Positions 1 through 9,142 of a stretch of DNA of 57,693 nucleotides are shown here, in pieces. This DNA is from Methylomonas sp. (lineage in GTDB: Bacteria; Pseudomonadota; Gammaproteobacteria; Methylococcales; Methylomonadaceae), in assembly GCA_002929135.1 (NCBI GenBank), contig PESC01000033.1:1-57693 (forward strand). Direction: 5' to 3'. Both the position numbers and the translations under genes were made by a program. The number at the start of each line of letters is the position of its first letter. Within the stretch, counting starts at the first letter, position 1. Below the pieces are notes generated by a model, which saw nothing but the letters and a program-made list of their open reading frames with translations, searched no databases and had not been told where the DNA came from.

Positions 1-252
1 AACCGTGTTGAGCGGTAGCGAAGCCGATTTACCAAATAGTCAAATAAAAGCTGTAAAACCACACACCATGCGACTGACCGCATGGCTGACGATTGTTGTC
101 AATCAAGCATTTATTTGGTTGCCAACACCATTCCAGGTGTGCCAATGGGTGCAATTGTTGAGCATTCTGCTGTGTTGTTATCTATCGGAAAAGGCGTATG
201 TTTGATCGCATAAGCATTAGATTATGACGACAATCATACGAGAGGAGGGGGC
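1..252. other. Left edge, no supported gene
   Basis: I see no credible gene here. A 66-codon open frame (5-205, plus strand) has no ribosome binding site and no recognisable family features. The last bases hold the purine-rich ribosome binding site of the next gene (GAGAGGAGG just before 253). The stretch is AT-richer than its surroundings and probably contains the promoter of the multicopper oxidase. Confidence 0.4.
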
Positions 253-1896
253 ATGACAATCACCAATACCAGCAGGCGCCAATTTTTGCAGCATACGGTG
301 CTGGGCGCTGCTGCGGCGACATTTCCCGGAATGTTGCTGGCCGGTTCCGGCAGCCTGAAAAATCAGGCGACACCAGGCTTCAAACCGGATGTGGAGCTGG
401 AATTCACTGCCCAGAACGCACAGGTTGCTATTTTTGGCAGCGGGCCTGCGACGCGGGTGCAACGATTTCAGGCCAGGTTGCTAAAAGGCCCGCAGCAGAC
501 CTTGCAACAACTGCCCGACAACTATTTGGGACCAGTGCTGAATCTGCAACAAGGCCAGAAGGTGCGGGTATTTTTCAGCAACGCCCTCGACGAGCCGACT
601 ATCATCCACTGGCACGGCCTGCATGTGCCGCAGAGTAGCGATGGTCATCCGATGTACACCATTCAACCCGGCGAGCGTTATGTCTACGAATTCGAAGTGC
701 TCAATCGCGCCGGCACCAGCCTCTATCATTCCCATGCCCACGACCTGACCGCCGAGCAGGTCTATCGCGGTCTGGCCGGGTTGATCAAGGTCAGTGATGC
801 CGATGAGCGTCAGCTGGCGTTGCCAAGTGGCGAATTCGACCTGCCGCTGGTGATACAGGATCGTCGTTTCGATGCCCGGAATCAGCTGCAATATCTGCAT
901 ATGATGCCAGAGCGGATGATGGGCTTTTTGGGTGACACCATACTGGTCAATGGCAAGCCCAATGCCGAATTTCAGGTCAAGAGCCGGGCTTACCGGGTGC
1001 GGGCGCTGAACGGCTCCAATTCCCGCATCTACAAGTTGGGCTGGGAAGACGGTACGCCACTGACCATCATCGGCACCGATGCCTGCCTGCTGGCCAAGCC
1101 GGAAACCCGTCCCTATCTGATGCTGGCGCCGGGCGAACGCGCCGAGCTGTGGCTGGATTTCAGCGGTCGCGCGGTCGGCAGCAAGCTGGTGATGTACAGC
1201 CTGCCCTTTTCCGGTACCCTGCCGAGGATGATGGAAAACATGGGCCGCCACGGCGGCGGCATGATGCACAACCGGCTGCTGACCGGCAGCAAGTTTCCGA
1301 TTGCTACTTTCAAGATCAGCGAAAAAGTGGGTGATTCACCGAAATTGCCGACGCAACTGGTACCGTTTCAGCGGCTGAGCGAGAAGGATGTCAACAATGT
1401 CGGCAAACCGCTGCCGATTGCCATCGGTATGCAGCGTATGAGATTCACGCTGAATGGCAAGACCTTCTCCATGGGTCAGGTGTTGGCCAGTGAGCGTGTC
1501 GCGCTGGGTTCAATCAAGAAAATTCGCATCTATCACGATCATGGCATGAGTGGTCATGGCAGCGGCATGGGCATGGGCATGCGTCATGGCGGTGATGGCA
1601 GGCATCAAGGTATGGGTATGGGCGGCGCGATGATGGATATGGCGCATCCAATTCATCTGCATGGCCAGCAATTTCAGATTCTGCGCCGCAAGGTCGATGA
1701 TGTGCACCGCGAGAGCTACGCCACGGTCAAAGATGGCTTCGTCGATTCCGGCTGGAAGGATACCGTGCTGGTGATGCCTGGCGAGGAAGTGGAAATCATC
1801 AAGCCATTCCAGGATTACAAGGGCTTGTTCCTGTACCACTGCCACAACCTGGAGCATGAAGACTTGGGCATGATGCGGCAGTTTTTGATCGAGTGA
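253..1896 (+). CDS. Multicopper oxidase, CueO/CopA-like, Tat-exported
   Basis: A 547-residue periplasmic multicopper oxidase, probably a cuprous or metal oxidase in copper tolerance. The N-terminus has a twin-arginine signal (SRRQFLQ, residues 8-14) followed by an Ala-rich hydrophobic stretch. Copper ligands are all visible: HWHG (119-122), HSHAH (159-163), HPIHLHG (465-471) and HCHNLEHEDLGM (529-540). The spacing C530 to M540 gives the type 1 copper axial Met as in CueO. A Met/His/Gly-rich segment (about residues 435-465) just before the third ligand block matches the Met-rich insert of CueO that binds Cu(I). The start is supported by GAGAGGAGG seven bases upstream. It stands alone, with no copA, copB or regulator beside it. 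A laccase-like role on other substrates cannot be excluded. Confidence 0.9.
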   Translation: MTITNTSRRQFLQHTVLGAAAATFPGMLLAGSGSLKNQATPGFKPDVELEFTAQNAQVAIFGSGPATRVQRFQARLLKGPQQTLQQLPDNYLGPVLNLQQGQKVRVFFSNALDEPTIIHWHGLHVPQSSDGHPMYTIQPGERYVYEFEVLNRAGTSLYHSHAHDLTAEQVYRGLAGLIKVSDADERQLALPSGEFDLPLVIQDRRFDARNQLQYLHMMPERMMGFLGDTILVNGKPNAEFQVKSRAYRVRALNGSNSRIYKLGWEDGTPLTIIGTDACLLAKPETRPYLMLAPGERAELWLDFSGRAVGSKLVMYSLPFSGTLPRMMENMGRHGGGMMHNRLLTGSKFPIATFKISEKVGDSPKLPTQLVPFQRLSEKDVNNVGKPLPIAIGMQRMRFTLNGKTFSMGQVLASERVALGSIKKIRIYHDHGMSGHGSGMGMGMRHGGDGRHQGMGMGGAMMDMAHPIHLHGQQFQILRRKVDDVHRESYATVKDGFVDSGWKDTVLVMPGEEVEIIKPFQDYKGLFLYHCHNLEHEDLGMMRQFLIE

Positions 1897-1963
1897 TGTC
1901 GGCGGGGAATGGCGGGCAGACGTCGATCATGCAGCGCGTCTGTTCGGTTGTGGTTTTCAGTCA

Positions 1964-4351
1964 TCAGCCGGTTTCCGTGTCTTTGTCGTCATCCCCGGTC
2001 ATTTCCGAGATTTCCTTGAGGCGGGCAACGGCCTTGAAGTTGATGCTGCCCTCAGGATACTGGCCTTTATCATCCATGGCACCTGCTGGTTGCCCGGTCA
2101 GCAGCGCCAGGGTTTCATCGACACTGGCGACGGCGTAGATGGCAAACAGACCCTGGGCTACTGCTTCGACCACGGTTTGCTTTAGCATCAGGTTGCGTTT
2201 GTTGGACGCAGGAATGATGACGCCCTGGTTGCCGGTCAATCCACGCGCTGCGCACAAATTGAAAAAGCCTTCGATTTTTTCGTTGACGCCGCCTATGGCC
2301 TGCACCTCGCCGTACTGGTTGATGGAGCCGGTCAGTGCCAAGCCTTGGTGTATCGGCGTTCGGGTCAAGGCCGAGATCAAACAGCACAATTCGGCCAGTG
2401 AGGCGCTATCGCCGTCGATGTGGCCGTAAGATTGCTCGATGGCGATGTTGGCAGAAATGGCCAGCGGAAATTGCTGGGCGTAGCAATGGCCGAGGTAGCC
2501 GGTGAGTATCATCACGCCCTTGGAGTGTATCGGCTGGCCGAGTTCGACTTCGCGTTCGATGTCGACGATGCCGCGTGAACCCGGATGTACGGTGGCGGTG
2601 ATGCGTGCCGGGGCGCCGAAGCTGCTGCCGCCAATGTCCATCACCGTCAGGCCGTTGACTTTGCCGACCGCTTCGCCATCGGTATCGATCAGAATCGTGC
2701 CGTCCAGCATTTCGTCCAGAATCGCTTCGGCGATGCGGCCATTGCGCTTTTCGCGCGCCGCCAGTGCCTGTTCGATGGCGCTTTTGTCGATTTGTGCAGA
2801 GTCGGCCTGGCTGGCCAGCAGGTGGGCTTCGACCATGATTTCCAGGCACTGGTTGACGTGGGCCGACAGGCGTTCCTGGTCTTCGGCCAGTCGGCAACTG
2901 TGTTCGATCAGACGTAGCAGGGCGCTATCGGTCAGGGGTTGTATGCCTGCATCGGCGGCGTGGCGGGTCAGCAGGTGGACGAACTGGCCGACATTGTCTG
3001 CGGTGCGCACGATGTGATCGTCGAAATCGGCCAGCACACGAAACATTTCGTTGAATTCGGTATCGAGTTCTTCCAGCAGGTAATACACCTCGCGGGCACC
3101 CACCAGAATGACCTTGACGTTGAGCGGGATGACTTCCGGTTTCAGCGTCATGGTGTTGATGCCAAGTTCTGAAAGCTGCGATTCGATCTCGATCTTGCCG
3201 GTTTTCAGTGCCCGTTTCAGGCCTTCCCAGACAAAGGGATAGGTCAGGATTTTTTCGGCATCGAGTATCAGGTAGCCGCCGTTGGCACGGTGCAGCGAAC
3301 CGGGGCAAATCCGCCGGTAATGGGTAATCAGGGCGCCCTGGTCGTTGATGTATTCGATACGGCCGAACAGGTTTTGATAGGTCGGGTGCGATTCATGAAT
3401 GACGGGAGCGCCGTTATTGTCGTGCTTGTAATCGATCAGGATGTTGGGCAGGTATTGCTCGATCAAAATCTGCCGTCGGCTGTTGTGTTCCCGGCTTTCG
3501 GTGCTGCGCATCGGTGTTAGCAGCTCGGCGATGGTCTGGCTCAGGTGTTTCTCGATTTCAGCCAGGCAGGTGATGACATCATCGACGTTCTGGTACTTGT
3601 GATTCAGTTCGGCCAGCAAAGGGGCCAGCGCCTGTTTGATGGTGTCGTTGTCAAGCTGTCGCATGTCCTCGACCAAGGCGCGCCGCCATTGCGGCAGCTC
3701 CAGCAACACCTCGCTGAGGTATTCCTCCAGCTCTTCGGTGTGCTGATGAAAGGCGTCGCGTTCTGACTGTGGCAGCAGGGTGAACTGCTCTTCGTCCAGG
3801 GCCTTGTTGTTCTGGATGGGCAGAAAGGTGATGGCGTCGTTGTCGCGGTACAGTGCCACATCCATGGCGCGGGCTTTTTTGTCGACACTGTCGATTGCGG
3901 CGTTGTAACGCTGGCTGAAGCGACGTTCGATCGCGGTTTTCTTTTGCTGATGACTCGGGCTTTCGAACGCCGCCGGAAAGGTTGCCAGCACGTCGTCGAT
4001 CAGTTTTTCGATGTCTTTGGCGAAGGCATGGCCTTCACCGCAAGGCAATTCGATGGCCATGGGTTCACGCGGGTTGTCGAAATTTTCGACATAGGCATAA
4101 GACGGTGGTGATTCCTGTTGTTCGGCATACTGAGCCAGGTACTGGCTGACCATGGACAAACGCCCGGTGCCGGATTCGCCCATGACGAAAATGTTGTAAC
4201 CGGGCGTTTTCATGGCAACGCCGAAGGCTAGCGCCGATTGTGCGCGGTGCTGGCCGATCATTCCGCCGGGTGCCGATGGGAGGACTGTCGCTTGGGCAAG
4301 GTCTATCGTCAGTTTCAACGCCGACGCCGGTAGTTTCAGATGGTCGAGCAT
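1964..4351 (-). CDS. Lon-like ATP-dependent protease (AAA_32/S16, YcbZ/LonB type)
   Basis: A 795-residue cytoplasmic protein with an N-terminal AAA-type ATPase and a C-terminal Lon (S16) protease domain, but without the classical Lon substrate-binding N-domain. The P-loop is GESGTGR (residues 58-64), with Arg where most P-loops have Lys. The Ser-Lys catalytic dyad is S649 (in HIDGDSAS) and K692 (in GGVNEK). The 43-residue spacing equals that of E. coli Lon S679/K722. A long helical middle part (about 120-260) is probably the family-specific insertion. It lies tail to tail with the multicopper oxidase, and its ATG is only 4 bases past the stop of ribA, so the two may be co-transcribed. Targets are unknown. 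The family identity is secure, but the exact subgroup name is my inference. Confidence 0.9.
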   Translation of the reverse strand: MLDHLKLPASALKLTIDLAQATVLPSAPGGMIGQHRAQSALAFGVAMKTPGYNIFVMGESGTGRLSMVSQYLAQYAEQQESPPSYAYVENFDNPREPMAIELPCGEGHAFAKDIEKLIDDVLATFPAAFESPSHQQKKTAIERRFSQRYNAAIDSVDKKARAMDVALYRDNDAITFLPIQNNKALDEEQFTLLPQSERDAFHQHTEELEEYLSEVLLELPQWRRALVEDMRQLDNDTIKQALAPLLAELNHKYQNVDDVITCLAEIEKHLSQTIAELLTPMRSTESREHNSRRQILIEQYLPNILIDYKHDNNGAPVIHESHPTYQNLFGRIEYINDQGALITHYRRICPGSLHRANGGYLILDAEKILTYPFVWEGLKRALKTGKIEIESQLSELGINTMTLKPEVIPLNVKVILVGAREVYYLLEELDTEFNEMFRVLADFDDHIVRTADNVGQFVHLLTRHAADAGIQPLTDSALLRLIEHSCRLAEDQERLSAHVNQCLEIMVEAHLLASQADSAQIDKSAIEQALAAREKRNGRIAEAILDEMLDGTILIDTDGEAVGKVNGLTVMDIGGSSFGAPARITATVHPGSRGIVDIEREVELGQPIHSKGVMILTGYLGHCYAQQFPLAISANIAIEQSYGHIDGDSASLAELCCLISALTRTPIHQGLALTGSINQYGEVQAIGGVNEKIEGFFNLCAARGLTGNQGVIIPASNKRNLMLKQTVVEAVAQGLFAIYAVASVDETLALLTGQPAGAMDDKGQYPEGSINFKAVARLKEISEMTGDDDKDTETG

Positions 4352-4355
4352 GATG

Positions 4356-4964
4356 TCATTGGGTGTCGGCTACGTTCAGCATGTGGCGCAGGCGCTCGAC
4401 TTTGGTTTTGAGGTAATCGGCGTTGTCGTTGTGAATCGGCGATTGAATGGCAATGCGGTCGTTGACCTGGATGCCCAGCTGGGTGAGTTCGGTAATTTTC
4501 TGCGGATTGTTGGTGATGAGCCGAACCGAATGGATCTGGAGGCTGTTCAGGATCAGTGCGGCGATGTCGTACTGGCGTTCGTCGGCGAGGTGGCCGAGTT
4601 TGAGGTTAGCATCGACGGTATCCAGTCCTTGATCCTGCAAGTTATAGGCTTGCAGTTTTTTCAGCAGGCCGATGCCCCGGCCTTCCTGGCGCAGGTAAAT
4701 CAGCACGCCGTAGCCGGCCCGTTCGATGATGCCGAGTGCCATGTCCAGTTGTTCGCCACAATCGCAGCGTCGCGAGCCGAACACATCGCCGGTAAAGCAT
4801 TCGGAATGAATGCGCACCGGCACGTCATCGCGGCCTGCCACGTCGGCTTTGACGAAGGCGACGTGTTCTTTGTCGTCGAGGTTGTTGCTGTAGTAGTGCA
4901 GGATGAATTCGCCGTGTTTGGTGGGAATCCGGGTTTGAACTTTGTCTTCTATCGTTGCTGTCAC
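4356..4964 (-). CDS. ribA: GTP cyclohydrolase II
   Basis: Catalyses the first step of riboflavin synthesis, converting GTP to a 2,5-diaminopyrimidinone phosphate. The protein is 202 residues with the chosen start, against 196 in E. coli. Zinc ligands C56, C67 and C69 sit in the typical SECFTGDVFGSRRCDC block. The RQEGRGIGL signature (92-100) and the C-terminal TNNP segment are present. I chose GTG at 4964 because the open frame upstream runs through another gene and the family starts a few residues before the IPT.HGEF block; AAGGA lies 11 bases before the GTG. An ATG 15 codons further upstream is possible but would add residues unlike the family. It is a monofunctional RibA with no RibB domain, and stands apart from other rib genes. 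Confidence 0.92.
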   Translation of the reverse strand: MTATIEDKVQTRIPTKHGEFILHYYSNNLDDKEHVAFVKADVAGRDDVPVRIHSECFTGDVFGSRRCDCGEQLDMALGIIERAGYGVLIYLRQEGRGIGLLKKLQAYNLQDQGLDTVDANLKLGHLADERQYDIAALILNSLQIHSVRLITNNPQKITELTQLGIQVNDRIAIQSPIHNDNADYLKTKVERLRHMLNVADTQ

Positions 4965-5001
4965 TGAATTTGAATTCCTTTGAGTGCATGGCTCAAGCGG
5001 G

Positions 5002-5187
5002 CTAGCCATTTGCCATCGATTCAACCGAACCGATGGCAAATGGCTCCAAGCCGCCGTGTTTGGCGTTGCGTTGATAGCGGCGTTTGTCGCCGAATACCTG
5101 GGCCTTGTTGAACTGATGGGCAAATTTTGCTACGGGATTTTTAATGGGCACATCGGGCAACACCTTGCTTCTGTTTTGTTTTTTCAT
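5002..5187 (-). CDS. Small conserved basic protein (DUF7230-like)
   Basis: A 61-residue, strongly basic protein of unknown function. The segment VKNPVAKFAHQFNKAQVF-type followed by D/KRRYQRNAKHGGLEPF resembles a short family of proteobacterial proteins that I recall as DUF7230; this assignment is from memory. The ATG at 5187 has a good site upstream (AGAGAGG, 6 bases away). The 14 C-terminal residues after GLEP are encoded by a perfect hairpin and look non-conserved. It is divergent from mnmG (66-base gap) and upstream of ribA, so the three minus-strand genes here may form one transcript. Charge and size suggest an RNA or ribosome ligand, but that is a guess. Confidence 0.75.
   Translation of the reverse strand: MKKQNRSKVLPDVPIKNPVAKFAHQFNKAQVFGDKRRYQRNAKHGGLEPFAIGSVESMANG
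5005..5044 (-). repeat. Perfect 14-bp inverted repeat (strong hairpin)
   Basis: The arms GCCATTTGCCATCG (5005-5018) and CGATGGCAAATGGC (5031-5044) are exact reverse complements. The 12-base loop can pair a further 3 bp. The hairpin covers the last 14 codons of the small gene at 5002-5187 and ends about 40 bases before the ribA GTG. No T-run follows on either strand, so it does not look like a standard terminator. It could be a transcript-stability element or an attenuator between the small gene and ribA. Confidence 0.75.
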
Positions 5188-5253
5188 GTTTTTTCCTCTC
5201 TAAGCCATTAAAATGCCGCGCTATTTTAACTCTTTTCAAATGTGAAAAGGCCC

Positions 5254-7122
5254 ATGAGATTCCAGAAAGACTTTGACGTGATCGTGGTCGGCGGCGGTCA
5301 TGCCGGTACCGAAGCGGCGCTGGCAGCGGCACGCAGCGGCGCACAAACCCTGTTGTTGACACAAAACATCGAAACCCTGGGGCAGATGAGCTGCAATCCG
5401 GCAATCGGCGGTATCGGCAAAGGCCATCTGGTCAAGGAAGTCGATGCCCTGGGCGGCATCATGGCGCACGCCATCGATCAGGCAGGCATCCAGTTCCGCA
5501 TTCTCAATGCCAGCAAGGGACCGGCGGTTCGCGCCACCCGCGCCCAGGCCGACCGCCAGTTGTACAAGCAGGCGGTACGCCGCGCGCTGGAAAACCAGCC
5601 CAATCTGGCCCTGTTCCAGCAAACCGTGTCCGATCTTCTGGTGCAGGGCGGGCGGGTAGTCGGCGTCAAAACCTTGATGGGGCTGGCGTTCCACGCTCGG
5701 GCCGTGGTGCTGACGGCGGGCACTTTTCTGGCCGGACGCATACACATCGGCCTGGAAAATTACAGTGGTGGCCGAGCCGGTGATCCGGCGTCGATTGCTC
5801 TGGCCGATCGTCTGCGCGAACTGCCACTCCGCATCGGTCGCCTGAAAACCGGCACGCCGCCACGTATCGACGGACGTACCATCGCTTACGATAAATTGCA
5901 GGAACAGCACGGCGACACGCCGTTGCCGGTGTTCTCGTTCATGGGTAGCCGCGACCAGCATCCGCGCCAGATTTGTTGCCATATCACCCGCACCAACGCA
6001 CAAACCCACGACATCATCCGTTCCGGGCTGGATCGTTCGCCGATGTACTCCGGCATCATCGAAGGCGTGGGGCCGCGTTACTGCCCGTCGATCGAAGACA
6101 AAGTGGTGCGTTTCGCCGAGCGCGATTCGCACCAGATTTTCGTTGAGCCGGAAGGTTTGAATACTAACGAGGTTTACCCCAACGGCATTTCTACCAGTCT
6201 GCCGTTCGATGTGCAGCATCGCTTCATCCGCACCATGATCGGCTTCGAACAGGCCGAAATCGTTCGTCCAGGCTACGCCATCGAGTACGATTTTTTCGAT
6301 CCGCGCGATTTGAAAATGTCGCTGGAAACCAAACACATGCACGCCTTGTTCTTTGCTGGCCAGATCAACGGCACCACAGGCTATGAAGAAGCGGCGGCGC
6401 AAGGCCTGATTGCCGGTTTGAATGCGGCACGTCTGGCGCAAGGGCTGGAAAGTTGGTGTCCGGGCCGCGACGAGGCTTACATTGGCGTAATGATCGACGA
6501 CCTCATCACTCGGGGCACGGCGGAGCCGTACCGCATGTTCACCAGCCGCGCCGAGTATCGTTTGCAACTGCGCGAAGACAATGCCGACATGCGATTGACC
6601 GAACAAGGCCGCGAGTTGAATTTGGTGGATGATGCACGTTGGCAGCGTTTCGAGCAAAAGCGCGAGGCCATCGCCAATTTGCAGGGCAGGCTGGCGAAAA
6701 AATGGATACGCACCGAATCCGACGAAGCCGCGCTGGCCGAGCAGATTTGGGGCAAGCCATTGCAGAAGGAAGCCAGTCTGATGGACATGCTGCGACGGCC
6801 AGAGGTGGACATCGATAATCTGCTGCGCTTTACCGACGACGAGGGCGTTGACGAACAGGTGGCCGAGCAGGTGGCCATTCAAGCCAAATACGCCGGTTAC
6901 ATCGACCGGCAGCAAACCGAAATCAACCGCACCCAGCGTTACGAACATCTGAAACTGCCCGACAACGTCGATTACAGTTTGGTGTCTGGCTTGTCGAACG
7001 AAGTTAGTGAAAAACTGAAAAAGCAACGGCCAGAAACGCTGGGCCAGGCCTCGCGCATTCCCGGCATCACCCCGGCGGCGGTTTCTTTGTTGCTGGTGCA
7101 TTTGAAGAAGAAAAGCGCTTGA
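5254..7122 (+). CDS. mnmG: tRNA uridine-5-carboxymethylaminomethyl modification enzyme MnmG (GidA)
   Basis: An FAD enzyme that works with MnmE to modify wobble U34 of several tRNAs. The N-terminal dinucleotide-binding motif [10 protein letters not shown] directly follows the start. Other family blocks visible are [38 protein letters not shown] and the C-terminal [14 protein letters not shown]. It is 622 residues against 629 in E. coli. A GTG four codons upstream (5242) is also open but has no ribosome binding site. The ATG at 5254 follows AAAAGG at short spacing and gives the usual short N-terminus, so I prefer it. It heads the mnmG-rsmG-parA-parB neighbourhood usual near the replication origin, here interrupted by a toxin-antitoxin pair. 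Confidence 0.96.
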   Translation: MRFQKDFDVIVVGGGHAGTEAALAAARSGAQTLLLTQNIETLGQMSCNPAIGGIGKGHLVKEVDALGGIMAHAIDQAGIQFRILNASKGPAVRATRAQADRQLYKQAVRRALENQPNLALFQQTVSDLLVQGGRVVGVKTLMGLAFHARAVVLTAGTFLAGRIHIGLENYSGGRAGDPASIALADRLRELPLRIGRLKTGTPPRIDGRTIAYDKLQEQHGDTPLPVFSFMGSRDQHPRQICCHITRTNAQTHDIIRSGLDRSPMYSGIIEGVGPRYCPSIEDKVVRFAERDSHQIFVEPEGLNTNEVYPNGISTSLPFDVQHRFIRTMIGFEQAEIVRPGYAIEYDFFDPRDLKMSLETKHMHALFFAGQINGTTGYEEAAAQGLIAGLNAARLAQGLESWCPGRDEAYIGVMIDDLITRGTAEPYRMFTSRAEYRLQLREDNADMRLTEQGRELNLVDDARWQRFEQKREAIANLQGRLAKKWIRTESDEAALAEQIWGKPLQKEASLMDMLRRPEVDIDNLLRFTDDEGVDEQVAEQVAIQAKYAGYIDRQQTEINRTQRYEHLKLPDNVDYSLVSGLSNEVSEKLKKQRPETLGQASRIPGITPAAVSLLLVHLKKKSA

Positions 7123-7162
7123 TAATCTGCCCGGGACACAACGCAATTCAGGAGCGTATGCG

Positions 7163-7375
7163 ATGATCGAATTACCTGCCAATGTCGAAAGCCGCCTGAT
7201 TCATGCGGCGCAAGACGAAGGTCAAAGCCTGGCGCAATTCGTCGACCTGTTGTTGGAAAACTATCTGGAAGACAAGGCCGATGCCAAAGCCGCAGAATCC
7301 GCTTACCGCGAGTACATCGCCAGTGGCGAAGCCGCGATACCTTTGGATAAGTTGATCGCTGAACATGGGGTATAG
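7163..7375 (+). CDS. RelB/DinJ-type antitoxin (putative)
   Basis: A 70-residue acidic protein. It starts with a ribbon-helix-helix-like segment (MIELPANVESRL) and continues with a helical, charged tail (residues 30-65), the usual shape of type II antitoxins that bind operator DNA and wrap the toxin. AGGAGCG precedes the ATG at good spacing. The next gene is a RelE/ParE-family toxin whose natural ATG (7365) overlaps the 3' end of this gene by 11 bases, an arrangement typical of relBE operons. The pair is wedged between mnmG and rsmG, genes that are commonly adjacent, which suggests later insertion. The exact antitoxin subfamily is uncertain. Confidence 0.75.
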   Translation: MIELPANVESRLIHAAQDEGQSLAQFVDLLLENYLEDKADAKAAESAYREYIASGEAAIPLDKLIAEHGV

Positions 7376-7377
7376 AG

Positions 7378-7629
7378 TTGAATTTACCCTCCAAGGCAGC
7401 CAAACAATTCGCCAAAATGGACGCTACCACCAAAAAGCGGCTTCAGGATTACTGGCTGACATTGCAAAATCTCGACGATCCGCGCACCAGCGGCAAAGCC
7501 TTGCAAGGATCATTGGCGGGATTGTGGCGTTATCGCGTTGGCGATTATCGTATTCTGGCGCGGATTGTCGATAATCAGCTTTTGATTCTGGTCGTTGGTC
7601 TGGATCATCGTTCCTCGGTTTATAACTAA
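7378..7629 (+). CDS. RelE/ParE-family toxin, apparently frameshifted near its start
   Basis: The 83-residue frame from TTG 7378 carries the RelE/ParE core: SKAAKQFAKMD, a helical middle, GLWRYRVGDYRILARI and a VGLDHRSSVY end. RelE toxins normally act as ribosome-dependent mRNA nucleases. The missing first beta strand is found in another frame: ATG 7365 reads MGYRVEFT before leaving the family pattern. Dropping one C from the ACCC at about 7390-7393 would join MGYRVEFT to SKAAKQF and restore a full RelE. So the gene is either inactivated by one extra base, read by +1 frameshifting, mis-sequenced, or started from the TTG without its first strand. The TTG has only a weak site. It may be a dying toxin kept next to its antitoxin. 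Confidence 0.75.
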   Translation: MNLPSKAAKQFAKMDATTKKRLQDYWLTLQNLDDPRTSGKALQGSLAGLWRYRVGDYRILARIVDNQLLILVVGLDHRSSVYN

Positions 7630-7745
7630 AAATTGATTCCTGCCGTTTGGACCAGCAGGAAAAGAAAACTGCCTGCGGGTGCGTGAACCGGCATTGCAAC
7701 AACCCGTCGCGACTTTCGACACCCAATCGACATAAAAATACATTC

Positions 7746-8369
7746 ATGGATTCATGCCTGATCCGCTTAACCACCGGCCTGAGCGAACTCTCGCTGCCGC
7801 TGTCCGAGTCGCAAATCGACGCTTTGCTCCAGTTCGTGCAACTGCTCGCCAAATGGAACAAGGCTTACAATCTGACCGCCGTGCGCGAGCCGCTGGCCAT
7901 GGTGAACCTGCATATTCTGGATAGCCTGGCGGTGCTGCCGCACCTGAAGCCATCGCGTATCGCCGACATCGGCACCGGCGCTGGTTTGCCCGGCATACCG
8001 CTGGCCATTTGTCGACCGGATTGCCGATTTACCCTGGTCGATGCCAATGCCAAGAAAACCCGTTTCGTGCAACAAGCCGTTCTGGAGTTGAAGCTGGGCA
8101 ATGTCGAAGTCGTCCATGCCCGGGTTGAACAATTACCGGCAGGCGAGGGCTTCGATTCGATATTGACCCGCGCCTTTGCATCGTTGCCGAGCATGGTCGA
8201 TTCAACCCGGCATCTGCTGGCCGACAACGGTGTGCTGCTTGCCATGAAAGGCCAGACACCGCACGATGAACTGGCAGCCATGGCCGCCGATTACCAACTG
8301 ATTCCGCTCACCGTACCCGGCGTAGACGCCGAACGCTGTCTGATATGCATAGAGAGACTTAAAGCATGA
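7746..8369 (+). CDS. rsmG: 16S rRNA (guanine527-N7)-methyltransferase RsmG (GidB)
   Basis: Methylates G527 in the 530 loop of 16S rRNA using S-adenosylmethionine. It is 207 residues, the same as the E. coli enzyme. The SAM-binding motif is DIGTGAGLPGIPLAI (from residue 74), followed by LVDANAKKTRFV and the TRAFASL block. The frame is open further upstream to 7647, but the ATG at 7746 gives the family length, so I chose it. Its stop overlaps the parA start by four bases (ATGA), so the two are translationally coupled. Confidence 0.95.
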   Translation: MDSCLIRLTTGLSELSLPLSESQIDALLQFVQLLAKWNKAYNLTAVREPLAMVNLHILDSLAVLPHLKPSRIADIGTGAGLPGIPLAICRPDCRFTLVDANAKKTRFVQQAVLELKLGNVEVVHARVEQLPAGEGFDSILTRAFASLPSMVDSTRHLLADNGVLLAMKGQTPHDELAAMAADYQLIPLTVPGVDAERCLICIERLKA

Positions 8370-9142
8370 CCAAAATCATCGCGATCACCAACCAGAAGGG
8401 CGGTGTCGGCAAGACCACCACCAGCGTCAATCTGGCGGCGGCACTGGCGGCAACCCAACGCAAGGTGTTGCTGATCGACCTCGACCCGCAGGGCAATGCC
8501 GCGATGGGTTGCGGCATCGACAAGGAGGCGCTGGAATACTCCAGTTGCGAATTGCTGCTGGAGGAAGTGCCGGTATCGGCCATCATTCTGCAAGACAGCG
8601 AGCTGGGGTTTGACCTGATTCCCGGCAATGCCGACCTGACCGCAGCCGAAGTCAAGCTGATGACGGCAGCGCATCGTGAGCGGCGTTTGGCCGATGCCTT
8701 GCTGCCGGTCAAAAACCAATACGATTACATTTTGATCGACTGCCCACCGTCGCTGAACATGCTGACGCTGAACGCCATGGTGGCGGCCCACAGTGTGCTG
8801 ATTCCGATGCAGTGTGAATACTATTCGCTGGAAGGCCTGTCGTCGCTGATGTCGACCTTGCGCAACATCCAGAGCACCGTCAATGCCGGACTGCATCTGG
8901 AAGGTATTTTGCGCACCATGGTGGATACCCGCAGTCGCTTGGGCAAGGACGTGTCCGACCAGTTGATCGAATACTTCGGCGACAAGGTGTTTCGCACCGT
9001 TATCCCCCGCAACATCCGGCTGGCAGAGGCGCCGAGTCATGGCGTGCCGGTGTTGACTTACGACAAAACCTCACGCGGCGCGGTGGCCTACATCGCACTG
9101 GCAGGCGAACTGATCCGCAAGCACAAGGCAGCCAAATCATGA
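8366..9142 (+). CDS. parA: Chromosome partitioning ATPase ParA (Soj)
   Basis: A 258-residue deviant Walker ATPase that, with ParB bound at parS, segregates the origin region. The Walker A box is KGGVGKTT (residues 11-18), the A' motif LIDLDPQGN follows, and Walker B is LIDCPPSL. The gene overlaps rsmG and parB by four bases each, giving a tightly coupled rsmG-parA-parB unit. The short N-terminus without a DNA-binding domain marks it as the chromosomal type. No parS-like site was recognised in the window. Confidence 0.96.
   Translation: MTKIIAITNQKGGVGKTTTSVNLAAALAATQRKVLLIDLDPQGNAAMGCGIDKEALEYSSCELLLEEVPVSAIILQDSELGFDLIPGNADLTAAEVKLMTAAHRERRLADALLPVKNQYDYILIDCPPSLNMLTLNAMVAAHSVLIPMQCEYYSLEGLSSLMSTLRNIQSTVNAGLHLEGILRTMVDTRSRLGKDVSDQLIEYFGDKVFRTVIPRNIRLAEAPSHGVPVLTYDKTSRGAVAYIALAGELIRKHKAAKS

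Noticed and set aside
5236-7182. 648-codon open frame antisense to mnmG
   Set aside because: No family features, no ribosome binding site, and it mirrors the codon pattern of mnmG. Long antisense frames are expected in GC-rich genes.
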